Origin: CAZNPA01 sp964575095
GTDB taxonomy: Bacteria; Pseudomonadota; Alphaproteobacteria; Rickettsiales; SXRF01
Assembly: GCA_964575095.1 (NCBI GenBank)
Contig: CAZNPA010000008.1
Span: 24,887-88,886 of the forward strand
Length of the DNA: 64,000 nt
Direction of reading: 5' to 3'
Positions 34,886 through 43,519 of the stretch are shown here, in pieces. A program made the translations under genes and the position numbers. How positions within the stretch are numbered: the stretch's first letter is position 1; the number at the start of each line of letters is the position of its first letter. A model generated the notes under the pieces. The model was not told the DNA's origin and did not search any database. It saw nothing but the letters and a program-made list of their open reading frames with translations.

Positions 34886-35464
34886 TTATTTTACGAAGTT
34901 AAGCTCGATTTCAACGCGGCGATCAGCGGCCATGCACTTAATTTTTTCAGCACGGCTTGTGTCCGTATCGCAGCTGGTGACGGAGTTTTCGTCGCCCATG
35001 CCGTCAACGCGGACTTTATTGGTTTTCAAGCCCTTGCCGGCGAGGAAGGACTTCACCGTTCCCGCACGTTTCATCGAAAGCGCCTTGTTGTAGCCGGCCT
35101 TACCGATCTTATCGGCATGACCGACGATGGTAACGCTCGCCACATCTTTGGAGGAGGCGATGATTTTAGCAACGCTGTCCAGCTTCTTTTTCTCGGCGGC
35201 GTTTAAGGTCGATTTATTGAAATCGAAATAAACGGTGCGCTGTTCGCGGGTCAGCATGCGGGCGTTGCCGTATGCCTTGCAGTCGCTGGTGGCCGCGGTC
35301 CACTTGGTGATAACGCAGTTGCCGTTGGTGCTGGTGACGGAGTTGCCGTTCGTATCGCGAACGCTGGTGTGTATGGAACCGTGTTCGACAGCGAAGGCGC
35401 CGACGGGGAGGAGCATTGCGGCGGCGAGAGTCGCCAGCAAGCGGATTTTTTTAGATTGGGTCAT
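34886..35464 (-). CDS. OmpA-family outer-membrane/peptidoglycan-binding protein
   Basis: The 192-residue protein has a signal peptide (KIRLLATLAAAMLLPVGAFA), a short Asn/Thr-rich N-terminal region, and an OmpA C-terminal domain with VYFDFNKSTLNAAEKKKLD, VGHADKIG and CMAADRRVEIELNF (the usual NRRVE becomes DRRVE). Two Cys pairs in the mature protein may form disulfides. It has no beta-barrel. AAGGACT lies 7 bases before the ATG. It is a single-gene unit closed by the terminator at 34840. Confidence 0.88.
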   Translation of the reverse strand: MTQSKKIRLLATLAAAMLLPVGAFAVEHGSIHTSVRDTNGNSVTSTNGNCVITKWTAATSDCKAYGNARMLTREQRTVYFDFNKSTLNAAEKKKLDSVAKIIASSKDVASVTIVGHADKIGKAGYNKALSMKRAGTVKSFLAGKGLKTNKVRVDGMGDENSVTSCDTDTSRAEKIKCMAADRRVEIELNFVK

Positions 35465-35710
35465 GACTTCAGTCCTTTTTAATTAGTTAAAACAGTGAGT
35501 AGGGTCGCCATTTATGCGCGGAAAGTAGTGCAACCCCACCCCAAAGGCAATGTATATTTTGTTTGCTGCAGCGATACCTTAGCCACCGCATAGTACTGTA
35601 AATTAAAAATATTATTTATCTTTATCCCCTGTTTCCAATAAGGCGCTGGCGGTAGAAATCTATGCAACTGATGCCGGATTGCCACAGGCATGTAGCTGTT
35701 AAACATCAAT

Positions 35711-36154
35711 CTAAGGCGTTACCGCGGCTTTATTTTTTAAATAGAGGGCGTGAAAATCAATCGGGTCGAGCATAAGCGGCGGGAAACCGCCGTCGCGCGT
35801 GACATCGGCGATGACACGGCGGGCGAAGGGGAACAGCACGAACGGGCAGTCGACAAGGATAATCGGCTCAATGCGGTCGTCGGCGACGTTGCTGATTTGG
35901 AAAATGCCGGCATAGGAAAGCTCGACCAAAAACAGCGTGTTGCCTTCGGAAGCGGCGCGGGCGGAGATGCGCAACGTCATCTCATAGACCGAATCCTGCA
36001 GCTTCTGCGCCTTGATGTCGACGTTGACTTCAATGGCGGGCTTGGCGCCTTCCATCATCAGGCTGCCGGGCGCGTGCGGATTTTCAAACGACAGGTCTTT
36101 TACATACTGTCCTTTGACGACGAAACTGGAAGTGCCGGCGGCGGGTTGGTTCAT
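35711..36154 (-). CDS. secB: Protein-export chaperone SecB
   Basis: SecB holds preproteins unfolded and delivers them to SecA. The 147-residue protein has GQYVKDLSFENPHAP, NVDIKAQKLQDSVYEMTLRI, LSYAGIFQI and CPFVLFPFARRVIADVTRDGGFPPLMLDPIDF, all strong family landmarks. It lies divergent from timA, 79 bases apart. The 246-base gap between it and the OmpA-family gene holds no gene I can support. Confidence 0.96.
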   Translation of the reverse strand: MNQPAAGTSSFVVKGQYVKDLSFENPHAPGSLMMEGAKPAIEVNVDIKAQKLQDSVYEMTLRISARAASEGNTLFLVELSYAGIFQISNVADDRIEPIILVDCPFVLFPFARRVIADVTRDGGFPPLMLDPIDFHALYLKNKAAVTP

Positions 36155-36233
36155 TATTCTATTCCTTCACCGAGAAATTTTATTTATGCTGGATATATAG
36201 CAAAAAACCAAACGGTCACTAACTATTTATTCT

Positions 36234-36902
36234 ATGTCCGAAGGAATTCCCTACGCTGATATCGTGATACTGGCGCTGATTGCCGGATTTGTCCTGCTGC
36301 GTCTGCGCAGCACGCTGGGCAGGAAACCCGACGGCGAGGACGATTTCCTGCGCCGTCTGCAGCCGATGGCTGATACCGGCGGCATCGTGCAGATTGACCG
36401 GGTGCCCAAATCAAAGCCGAAAGAAGAGGCCGATAGCTATTTGGCCGCGCTCAAGGACGGCGAGACAAAATCGGCCTTGCAATCAATCAAGGCCAAAGAC
36501 CCGCAATTCTCGGCGACGCAATTCCTGACCGGCGCCAAATTCGCATTCGAGATGGTGCATGACGGCTTTGCTAAAGGCGACAAGTCGCCGCTCAAGATGC
36601 TTCTATCGGAGGCGATATTTAAAGCATTTTCCGACGAGATCGACACCCGCGCCGATCAGGAAACCCGTACGGAAACAACGCTGGTTTCAGTTGCGCCCAG
36701 AGACATCGCCAAGGCTTCGCTCACGGGGAACACGGCGCGGCTGACGGTGACGTTCATCAGTGAACAGATCAGCATCGTGCGTAATAAGAAAAGCGAGATC
36801 GTCGAAGGCAATCCGTCCGAAACCCATCAGGTTGAAGACGAATGGAGTTTCGAGCGCGACGTCACTTCCAAGAACCCCAACTGGAAAATCGTCGAAATTT
36901 AA
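36234..36902 (+). CDS. timA: Tim44-like inner-membrane adaptor (TimA)
   Basis: The 222-residue protein has an N-terminal membrane helix (ADIVILALIAGFVLLRLRSTL) and a soluble Tim44-like domain (ATQFLTGAKFAFEMVHDGFAKGDKSPLKMLL and on). This family is the bacterial relative of mitochondrial Tim44 and is typical of alphaproteobacteria beside secB and mltA. Its exact role is not settled. The stop overlaps the mltA start by one base (TAATG). Confidence 0.9.
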   Translation: MSEGIPYADIVILALIAGFVLLRLRSTLGRKPDGEDDFLRRLQPMADTGGIVQIDRVPKSKPKEEADSYLAALKDGETKSALQSIKAKDPQFSATQFLTGAKFAFEMVHDGFAKGDKSPLKMLLSEAIFKAFSDEIDTRADQETRTETTLVSVAPRDIAKASLTGNTARLTVTFISEQISIVRNKKSEIVEGNPSETHQVEDEWSFERDVTSKNPNWKIVEI

Positions 36903-38002
36903 TGACACGCGCCCGGCTTAGTCTGCTGCTGTTATTCTGGTGCAGCGCCTGCGCCTTCTTCCAGCCCAAGGATCATTTCGGCACGCGGCCGGTGTCGTTT
37001 GCCGCGCTTTCCGGCTGGCAGGAGGACAATCATCTCATGGCGCTGAAGTCGTTCCTGGCGTCGTGTCCGGCGCTTTCGGCCAAGGCCCGGCCTGCGACCG
37101 AAAGTAGCGGCGTCCGCATACCGGAGGCGGTGTGGCAATCACTCTGTGCCGACGCGCGGCAATCAGAAGCCAGCCCCGTGCTTGCCCGCCAGTTCTTCGA
37201 GCGCCGGTTTGTGCCCTACCGTGTCACCAACAACGGCCGCGACGAAGGATTATTCACCGGTTATTACGAACCGGTGCTCTATGGCGCTTATCGGCAATAT
37301 GGCGATTTCCAGTACCCGGTCTATATGGCGCCGCCGGAGCTGAAGGACAGCCGTTCCTATTACACACAAGCCGAGATCAACCGCGGCGCGCTCGAAGGCC
37401 GCAAGCTCGAAATGGTCTGGGTCGACGATCCGGTGATGCTGTTTTTCCTGCAGGTGCAGGGAAGCGGCCGGATAAAGCTCACCACCGGCCAACAGCTCTA
37501 TATCGGCTATGCCGGAAAAAATAACCAACCCTATATCAGTCTGGGCAAGGTCATGGGCGATGAGGGATTGCTGCCCAAGGACCAGATCAATTTCTTCACC
37601 ATCCGCCAGTGGCTCTACCAGCATCACGATCAGGCGTTTCGCCTGATGGAAAAGAATCCGTCCTATGTCTTTTTTAAAACCCGCAAGGAGCCGGGAGCGG
37701 TGGGCGCCATCGGCGCCGTCCTGACGCCGATGCGGTCGCTGGCGGTGGATAACAGTTATATCCCCTATGGCTTGCCGCTTTTTCTTGAGACTGAATTGCC
37801 GCCGGAGCCGCAATTTGCGCCGGAACCCTTCCGCCGCCTGCTGATCGCGCAGGATACGGGCGGCGCCATTAAAGGGCCGGTGCGGGGCGATATTTTCTTC
37901 GGGCACGGCGACGAAGCCGAATTTTTTGCCGGGTACATGGCAAAAAAAGGCGTCTATAGTATATTGGTGCCGCGTGAGATAACATCGCAACTGGCGCAAT
38001 GA
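36902..38002 (+). CDS. mltA: Membrane-bound lytic murein transglycosylase A
   Basis: MltA cleaves peptidoglycan glycan strands to 1,6-anhydromuropeptides. The 366-residue protein has a secretion signal (LSLLLLFWCSAC), FTGYYEPVLYG, LQVQGSGRIKL and the 3D domain with LIAQDTGGAIKGPVRGDIFFGHGDEAE containing the catalytic Asp region. The Cys at 17 could be lipidated, but the lipobox is poor. I chose the ATG at 36902, overlapping timA. One base separates it from the response-regulator gene. Confidence 0.93.
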   Translation: MTRARLSLLLLFWCSACAFFQPKDHFGTRPVSFAALSGWQEDNHLMALKSFLASCPALSAKARPATESSGVRIPEAVWQSLCADARQSEASPVLARQFFERRFVPYRVTNNGRDEGLFTGYYEPVLYGAYRQYGDFQYPVYMAPPELKDSRSYYTQAEINRGALEGRKLEMVWVDDPVMLFFLQVQGSGRIKLTTGQQLYIGYAGKNNQPYISLGKVMGDEGLLPKDQINFFTIRQWLYQHHDQAFRLMEKNPSYVFFKTRKEPGAVGAIGAVLTPMRSLAVDNSYIPYGLPLFLETELPPEPQFAPEPFRRLLIAQDTGGAIKGPVRGDIFFGHGDEAEFFAGYMAKKGVYSILVPREITSQLAQ

Positions 38003-38003
38003 T

Positions 38004-38693
38004 ATGGCCGAAGACAAACCGCATATTCTGATTGTCGACGACGACGACCGCCTGCGGGCGCTGCTCAAGCGTTTTTTGAGCGGCGAGCAGTATATGGTTA
38101 CCGCCGCCGCCGATGCGGCCGAAGCGCGGCGGCTGATCAAATGGTTCACGTTTGACGTCATGGTGCTCGATATCATGATGCCGGGCGAAGACGGCCTCTC
38201 GCTGCTAAAATCGATTGCGCGCGAGCGGCGATTGCCGGTCCTAATGCTGTCGGCGATGGGCGACGCCAAAGACCGCATCAAGGGGCTTGAGATCGGCGCC
38301 GAGGATTACCTGCCCAAGCCGTTCGAGCCGGCGGAATTATTGCTGCGCATCAAGACCATTTTGCGCCGCCAGCCGCCGCCGCACAATACGGCGACGGCCA
38401 TCGCTTTCGGCGATTGCCGGTTCGAGCCGGCCGCCAGCCGTTTGATATGCAAGGGCGAGGATATTTCCCTGACATCGAGCGAGGCGGCGCTGCTTATGCT
38501 GCTCGCGCAATCGCCCGGGTCGCCGATGTCGCGTGGGGCGCTGGCAGCCGCCATGCCCGGCAGCGGCAGCGAGCGCAGCGTTGACGTGCAGGTTACGCGC
38601 CTCAGGAAAAAAATCGGCGAGCCGGAGGGAAAGCCCCTCCATCTAAAAACCGTGCGCGGCGCCGGATATGTGCTGTATGGTAAGCCCGCATGA
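38004..38693 (+). CDS. OmpR-family response regulator
   Basis: The 229-residue protein has a receiver domain (acid pocket VDDDD, phospho-acceptor Asp56 in VLDIMMPG, conserved Lys in LPKPFEP). Its winged-helix DNA-binding domain ends VRGAGYVLYGKPA. It is coupled by a 4-base overlap to the histidine kinase. The pair sits between mltA and cca, in an envelope operon, but the signal and regulon are unknown. Confidence 0.93.
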   Translation: MAEDKPHILIVDDDDRLRALLKRFLSGEQYMVTAAADAAEARRLIKWFTFDVMVLDIMMPGEDGLSLLKSIARERRLPVLMLSAMGDAKDRIKGLEIGAEDYLPKPFEPAELLLRIKTILRRQPPPHNTATAIAFGDCRFEPAASRLICKGEDISLTSSEAALLMLLAQSPGSPMSRGALAAAMPGSGSERSVDVQVTRLRKKIGEPEGKPLHLKTVRGAGYVLYGKPA

Positions 38694-40000
38694 TCGGAAA
38701 ACAATTATTGCCCAAAACCCTGTTCGGACGTTCGCTCCTGATATTGCTGCTGCCGACGGTGCTCATTCAGGTGGTGATGACCTATGTCTTTTTCGATCGC
38801 CACTGGGATAACGTCACCCGCCACATGTCGCGCGCGCTGGCCGGCGAAACGGCGTTTCTGACTCGGCAACTTGAAAACAAATCTTCGGCGCAAGTGCCGC
38901 CGGCGGTGACGGCGTTTGACAAAATCACCGACATCGATATTTTTTTCGACCCGGCGGCTTCTTTTGATCCGGCGGCGGGCAGCAGCGAATTCCCCGAATT
39001 TCAGGAGCAGCTGCGTTCGCTGATAAAACAGCCGTTCACTATCCACAAAACCAACAGCGGCAGCACTATACAGGTGCGCGTGCTGTTAGCCAAAGAAGTG
39101 CTGCGCGTCGAAGCGCCGGTCAAGCGGCTGGAAAGCCCGACGACGGGGATACTCGTCGGCTGGATGCTGGGCACGACGATCATATTCCTGCTGATCGCCG
39201 TTGTTTTTCTACGCAACCAGATCCGCCCGATACGAAGACTGGCCAAGGCGGCGGATAGTTTCGGCCGCGGCATTGACGATGTGGATTTCCGGCCGTCGGG
39301 CGCGTCGGAAGTGCGCGTGGCGGCGCGCGCCTTCATCACCATGCGCGAGCGCATCAAGCGCCAGCTTAAGACGCGCACGGAAATGCTGGCCGGCATTTCG
39401 CACGATTTACGCACGCCGCTGACGCGCATGAAATTGCAGTTGGCGATGCTGAAAAACGAAGAAGCGGCGCACGGACTGGCCGAAGACGTCGAGCAGATGG
39501 AAAATATGATCGAGGAATACCTCGATTTCGCCCGCGGCGATAATCGCGAAGACGCAAGCCTGGTTAGTCTCAAAGCGCTTCTGAATAACGTCATCGAGGA
39601 TTATCATCGCCAGCGCGCCGACGTGACGCTGGTGATGGAAGGCGATGTCATGGCCGAGCTGCGCATCCTCAGTTTCCGCCGCATGCTGCATAATCTGATC
39701 GACAACGCCATTCGTTACGGCAAGCGTTGTCGGGTCACATGCAGGTCCACGCCCAGCAGTTTCGATTTGCTTGTCGACGACGAGGGCACGGGCATTCCCG
39801 CCGATAAGCACGAGGAAGTGTTTCAGGCGTTCCGGCGGCTCGAGCAATCGCGCAACATCAAAACCGGCGGTGTCGGCTTGGGGCTCACCATCGCCCGCGA
39901 CATCGTCATGGTGCATGGCGGCACGATCACGCTGGCCGATTCGCCCGCCGGCGGTCTGCGTGTGATCGTACATCTGCCGCTGCATAAGGACCACGCATGA
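38690..40000 (+). CDS. EnvZ-like sensor histidine kinase
   Basis: The 436-residue inner-membrane kinase has TM1 (SLLILLLPTVLIQVVMTYVFF), a periplasmic sensor region, TM2 (GILVGWMLGTTIIFLLIAVVFL) and a HAMP domain. The H-box is GISHDLRTPLTRMK with phospho-acceptor His238. The ATPase motifs are NLIDNAIRYG, DDEGTGIP and GGVGLGLTIARDI. It is the partner of the upstream regulator. The layout matches EnvZ, but osmosensing is not shown. It overlaps the next small gene by 4 bases. Confidence 0.93.
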   Translation: MIGKQLLPKTLFGRSLLILLLPTVLIQVVMTYVFFDRHWDNVTRHMSRALAGETAFLTRQLENKSSAQVPPAVTAFDKITDIDIFFDPAASFDPAAGSSEFPEFQEQLRSLIKQPFTIHKTNSGSTIQVRVLLAKEVLRVEAPVKRLESPTTGILVGWMLGTTIIFLLIAVVFLRNQIRPIRRLAKAADSFGRGIDDVDFRPSGASEVRVAARAFITMRERIKRQLKTRTEMLAGISHDLRTPLTRMKLQLAMLKNEEAAHGLAEDVEQMENMIEEYLDFARGDNREDASLVSLKALLNNVIEDYHRQRADVTLVMEGDVMAELRILSFRRMLHNLIDNAIRYGKRCRVTCRSTPSSFDLLVDDEGTGIPADKHEEVFQAFRRLEQSRNIKTGGVGLGLTIARDIVMVHGGTITLADSPAGGLRVIVHLPLHKDHA

Positions 40001-40218
40001 TGCAATTCATACTATTTCGTTTCTGGCCGGCGCTGTTGCCTTTATTGATTTACTGGCTGTGGCATCGGCTGGCGGTGCGCCGCGCCGTAAAAACCGGGCA
40101 GCCGGTGCCAAAATTCCGCGACGGCCCGATCTACTGGGCGGTGCTTTCGGGCCTGCTGATCGCCATCATTTGCTTTCTTTGGCTGGGGGCGCATTTAGAG
40201 CCGGGGCACGTCGAATGA
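39997..40218 (+). CDS. Small membrane protein, DUF6111-like
   Basis: The 73-residue protein has two membrane helices (FILFRFWPALLPLLIYWLW and GPIYWAVLSGLLIAIICFLWLG) joined by a basic loop. It resembles DUF6111 proteins, found in alphaproteobacteria before cca; I recall this from memory only. It overlaps the kinase and cca starts by 4 bases each, strongly suggesting it is translated. Confidence 0.7.
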   Translation: MMQFILFRFWPALLPLLIYWLWHRLAVRRAVKTGQPVPKFRDGPIYWAVLSGLLIAIICFLWLGAHLEPGHVE

Positions 40219-41417
40219 CACCGGCATGGCTCGACTGGCCGGAAACCAGAACGCTGATAAAGGCGTTTGCGTCTAAGCCGGAGTCGCTCAGGTTTGTCGG
40301 CGGCGCCGTGCGCGATGCGTTACTCAAAATTCCGGTCGAGGACATCGACGCCGCGACGACGCTGGAACCGCAGGCGGTAATGGCATTGCTGACGGCAGAG
40401 CGCATCAAGGTCATTCCGACCGGCATCGACCACGGGACGGTGACGGCGGTCATTGATCAAAAATCCTTTGAGATTACGACGCTGAGGAAAGACGTCGAGA
40501 CCTTCGGCCGACACGCCACCATCAAATATACCGGCGACTGGCAGCAGGATGCGCTGCGGCGCGATTTCACCATCAACGCGCTTTATCTTTCGCCCGAAGG
40601 CGCGCTGTTCGATTATTTCGGCGGCGAGGCGGATTTGAAAGCCGGGCGTGTGCGGTTCATCGGCAAGGCCGAAGAGCGCATTCGCGAGGATTACTTACGC
40701 ATCCTGCGCTTCTTCCGTTTTTACGGCCGCTTCGGCACGGGCGCGCCCGATGCGGCGGCGCTGGCGGCCTGTAATGATGCCGCTCCCCACATCGCCGGGC
40801 TTTCCGGCGAGCGCATCCAGACGGAGATGATGAAACTGCTGGCGGCGCAAAAACCGTCGGTGGCGCTGTCGCCGATGCAAGGCGGCATCGCGCGGCAGGT
40901 GTTCGGCCTTGATATTTCGCTCGATGTCGTCGAAGCGCTTGAGCGCATTGAGGAAGAACAGGCCATTGCGCCGCAGGCAATGACGCGGCTGGCGGCACTA
41001 CTTCTGCCTTCGCCCAAGATGGCTACCGTGTTGGTGCAGGCGTGGAAGCTCTCCAATGCCGACGGCAGACGGCTGCAGAAATTATTGGCGCATATCAGGG
41101 AAATGGATTCAAAATTACCGCTCCCGGCACAGAAAAAGTTATTGCGCGAGACCGGCGCGGGGTTGTTCCGGCAATTGGTGACACTGCGTTGGGCAATGGA
41201 CGGTGCCGCTGCCGAAAAAGCATATCTTCCTATGCTGGAATTGGCGGATAGCTGGGAACTGCCGACATTCCCGCTTTCGGGCGAGGATTTGAAAGCTATC
41301 GGCATGATCGAAGGAAAATCGCTGGGCGAGGTACTGAAGCGTCTGGAAGAGCTGTGGGAAGCGAGCGACTATCAGCTTACGCGCGAGCAGCTGCTCATCA
41401 AAGCTAAAATGAACTAG
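40215..41417 (+). CDS. cca: CCA tRNA nucleotidyltransferase
   Basis: The enzyme adds or repairs the CCA 3' end of tRNA. The 400-residue class II nucleotidyltransferase has LRFVGGAVRDALLKIPVEDID (metal-binding acids), GIDHGTVTAV, RRDFTINALYL and RIREDYLRILRFFRFYGRF. No HD domain is evident, the usual alphaproteobacterial form. I chose the ATG at 40215, overlapping the small membrane gene. Its stop overlaps phoB tail to tail by 4 bases. Confidence 0.93.
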   Translation: MTPAWLDWPETRTLIKAFASKPESLRFVGGAVRDALLKIPVEDIDAATTLEPQAVMALLTAERIKVIPTGIDHGTVTAVIDQKSFEITTLRKDVETFGRHATIKYTGDWQQDALRRDFTINALYLSPEGALFDYFGGEADLKAGRVRFIGKAEERIREDYLRILRFFRFYGRFGTGAPDAAALAACNDAAPHIAGLSGERIQTEMMKLLAAQKPSVALSPMQGGIARQVFGLDISLDVVEALERIEEEQAIAPQAMTRLAALLLPSPKMATVLVQAWKLSNADGRRLQKLLAHIREMDSKLPLPAQKKLLRETGAGLFRQLVTLRWAMDGAAAEKAYLPMLELADSWELPTFPLSGEDLKAIGMIEGKSLGEVLKRLEELWEASDYQLTREQLLIKAKMN

Positions 41418-42151
41418 GACGCCGAGGCGTCGGGTTCCGGGTCGGCGAATTTTTCGCCGGTCAGGTTTTCCTCGAGCGCATAACCGGCCGAGCGTACGGT
41501 GCGGATCATGTCCAGCTGCTTGCCGTCGTAATCAAGCCCCTTGCGCAGGCGGCGCACATGCACGTCGACTGTGCGCAGCTCGACGTAAATGTCGTGTCCC
41601 CATACCGCATCGAGCAATTGTTCGCGCGAAAAGACGCGGCCGGGATGTTCGAGCAGATAACGCAGCAGCGAAAATTCGGTGGGCGAAAGATGCACTTCGG
41701 CGCCGTCGCGCGTGACCTTGTGGCCGGCGACGTCCATTTTAATGCCGCCGAACGACAGTATTTTTTCTGAGAGCGCCGGACGCAGGCGGCGGAACACGGC
41801 GCGGATGCGTGCGATCAGTTCGGCCGGGGAAAACGGTTTTACGACATAATCATCGGCGCCGGCGTCCAGACCGCGGATGCGGTCGCCCTCTTCGCCGCGG
41901 GCGGAGAGCATGATGATGGGGATAGTTTTGGTGTCGGGGCTCCAGCGCAATTGCTTGCAGATCTCGACGCCGGACATGGAAGGCAGCATCCAGTCCAAGA
42001 CGATGATGTCGGGCTTGTAATCTTTCACCATGCCGACGGCTTCCTCGCCGTCGCCGGTCGAATAGACGCGGAACCCTTCGCGCTCGAGATTGTAGCGCAG
42101 GAGGGTTACGATAGCGGCTTCGTCTTCGACAATCAGTACGGAAGTTTCCAA
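41414..42151 (-). CDS. phoB: PhoB-type phosphate response regulator
   Basis: The 245-residue protein starts METSVLIVEDEAAIVTLLRYNLE. It has phospho-acceptor Asp53 in VLDWMLPSMSG, the KPFSPAELIARI segment and a winged-helix domain with HLSPTEFSLLRYLLEHPGRVFSREQLLDAVWG, all closest to PhoB. PhoB activates phosphate-starvation genes. phoR and the pst genes are not nearby, so the symbol rests on similarity alone. It is a single-gene unit. Confidence 0.85.
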   Translation of the reverse strand: METSVLIVEDEAAIVTLLRYNLEREGFRVYSTGDGEEAVGMVKDYKPDIIVLDWMLPSMSGVEICKQLRWSPDTKTIPIIMLSARGEEGDRIRGLDAGADDYVVKPFSPAELIARIRAVFRRLRPALSEKILSFGGIKMDVAGHKVTRDGAEVHLSPTEFSLLRYLLEHPGRVFSREQLLDAVWGHDIYVELRTVDVHVRRLRKGLDYDGKQLDMIRTVRSAGYALEENLTGEKFADPEPDASAS

Positions 42152-42217
42152 GGCATCGTCCTTAAGTTACTCAGCGGCTCACTTTAAAACACTTTAGGGG
42201 CAATTGTAAAGCTAGTG

Positions 42218-43489
42218 TTAGCCCGTCTTCTTTAAGGCGCGCCAGCCGATGTCGCGGCGGCAAAAGCCTTGCGGCCAATCGATGCGGTCGACGGCTTGAT
42301 ACGCCTTAACTTGCGCCGCTTCCAGCGTGGAGCCAAGCGCGGTGACGCCGAGCACCCGCCCGCCGGTGGCGATAATGTCGTTGCCCTTCTTTTCTGTTCC
42401 GGCGTGGAAGATTTTTACACCGTCGATTGCGGCGGCCTTATCCAGGCCTAAAATCCGCGAGCCTTTTTCATACGCGCCGGGGTAACCTTTTGCCGCCATG
42501 ACGACGCAAACGGCGGCCTCTTCCGCAAAAGAAATATCGGCGCTTTTCAAATCACCCGCCGCGCACGCCAGCAACGTTTGATAAAGGTCGCCGTTAAATC
42601 GCATCATCAGCGTTTGCGTTTCCGGATCGCCGAAGCGCACGTTGTATTCGAGCAGCTTCGGCCCTTGCTTGGTCAGCATCAGCCCGGCGAACAGAACGCC
42701 CTTATACGGCGCCCCTTCTTTTTTCATGCCGGAAACGGTGGGAAGAATAATTGTTTGCATGACCTGCTCGCGTAAGCTTTCGGTCATGATGGCGCTCGGC
42801 GCATAGGTGCCCATGCCGCCGGTGTTGGGGCCCTTGTCGCCGTCGAAGGCGCGCTTGTGATCCTGGGCGTAGCCGAATTCGATGGCGTTTTCGCCGTCCG
42901 ATAGCGCAAAAAAACTGACTTCCTCGCCGTCTAAAAATTCTTCGATAACGATCGATTTTCCGCTGTCGCCGAACTGGCCGGAAAACATGCCGAGGGTGGC
43001 ATCCACCGCCTCTTTTTCGCTTTCTGCGATGATGACGCCTTTACCCGCCGCCAGCCCATCGGCTTTGATGACGAGCGGATAGCTTTTCCCGACCAAAAAT
43101 TTCTTTGCCGCCGCCGCATGCGTAAAGAAACCATAGGCGGCGGTGGGGATGCTGTATTTCTTGCAGATGGATTTCATGTAGCCTTTGGAGGCTTCGAGCG
43201 CCGCCGCTTTTTGCGACGGTCCGAATACGGGAATGCTCGCCGCCGCCAGCCTATCGCTCAAGCCCTCGACCAGCGGTTGCTCCGGGCCGATCACCACCAG
43301 GGAAATCGCGTTTTCTCTCGAAAAACGAACGATATCCTCATGCGATGTCAGCGCCACGCACGTGGCATCTTCAGCAATGCCGCCGTTGCCGGGTGAGCAA
43401 AACACTTTTTCCACCCGTGGCGATGCCTTAAGCCGCCAGCATAGCGCGTGCTCCCTGCCGCCGGAGCCGATTACCAGGACATTTGCCAT
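42218..43489 (-). CDS. purD: Phosphoribosylamine-glycine ligase
   Basis: PurD joins glycine to phosphoribosylamine in step 2 of purine synthesis. The 423-residue ATP-grasp enzyme has LVIGSGGREHALCWRL, GPEQPLVEGLSDRL, IKADGLAAGKGVI, HKRAFDGDKGPNTGGMGTYAP and YNVRFGDPETQ. It is transcribed divergently from xseA, 30 bases between starts, a common alphaproteobacterial pair. purM and purN lie far away at 10-12 kb, so the pathway is split. Confidence 0.96.
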   Translation of the reverse strand: MANVLVIGSGGREHALCWRLKASPRVEKVFCSPGNGGIAEDATCVALTSHEDIVRFSRENAISLVVIGPEQPLVEGLSDRLAAASIPVFGPSQKAAALEASKGYMKSICKKYSIPTAAYGFFTHAAAAKKFLVGKSYPLVIKADGLAAGKGVIIAESEKEAVDATLGMFSGQFGDSGKSIVIEEFLDGEEVSFFALSDGENAIEFGYAQDHKRAFDGDKGPNTGGMGTYAPSAIMTESLREQVMQTIILPTVSGMKKEGAPYKGVLFAGLMLTKQGPKLLEYNVRFGDPETQTLMMRFNGDLYQTLLACAAGDLKSADISFAEEAAVCVVMAAKGYPGAYEKGSRILGLDKAAAIDGVKIFHAGTEKKGNDIIATGGRVLGVTALGSTLEAAQVKAYQAVDRIDWPQGFCRRDIGWRALKKTG

Positions 43490-43519
43490 ATTTGTTGAAT
43501 TCTCCTAAAGTTAGAGCTT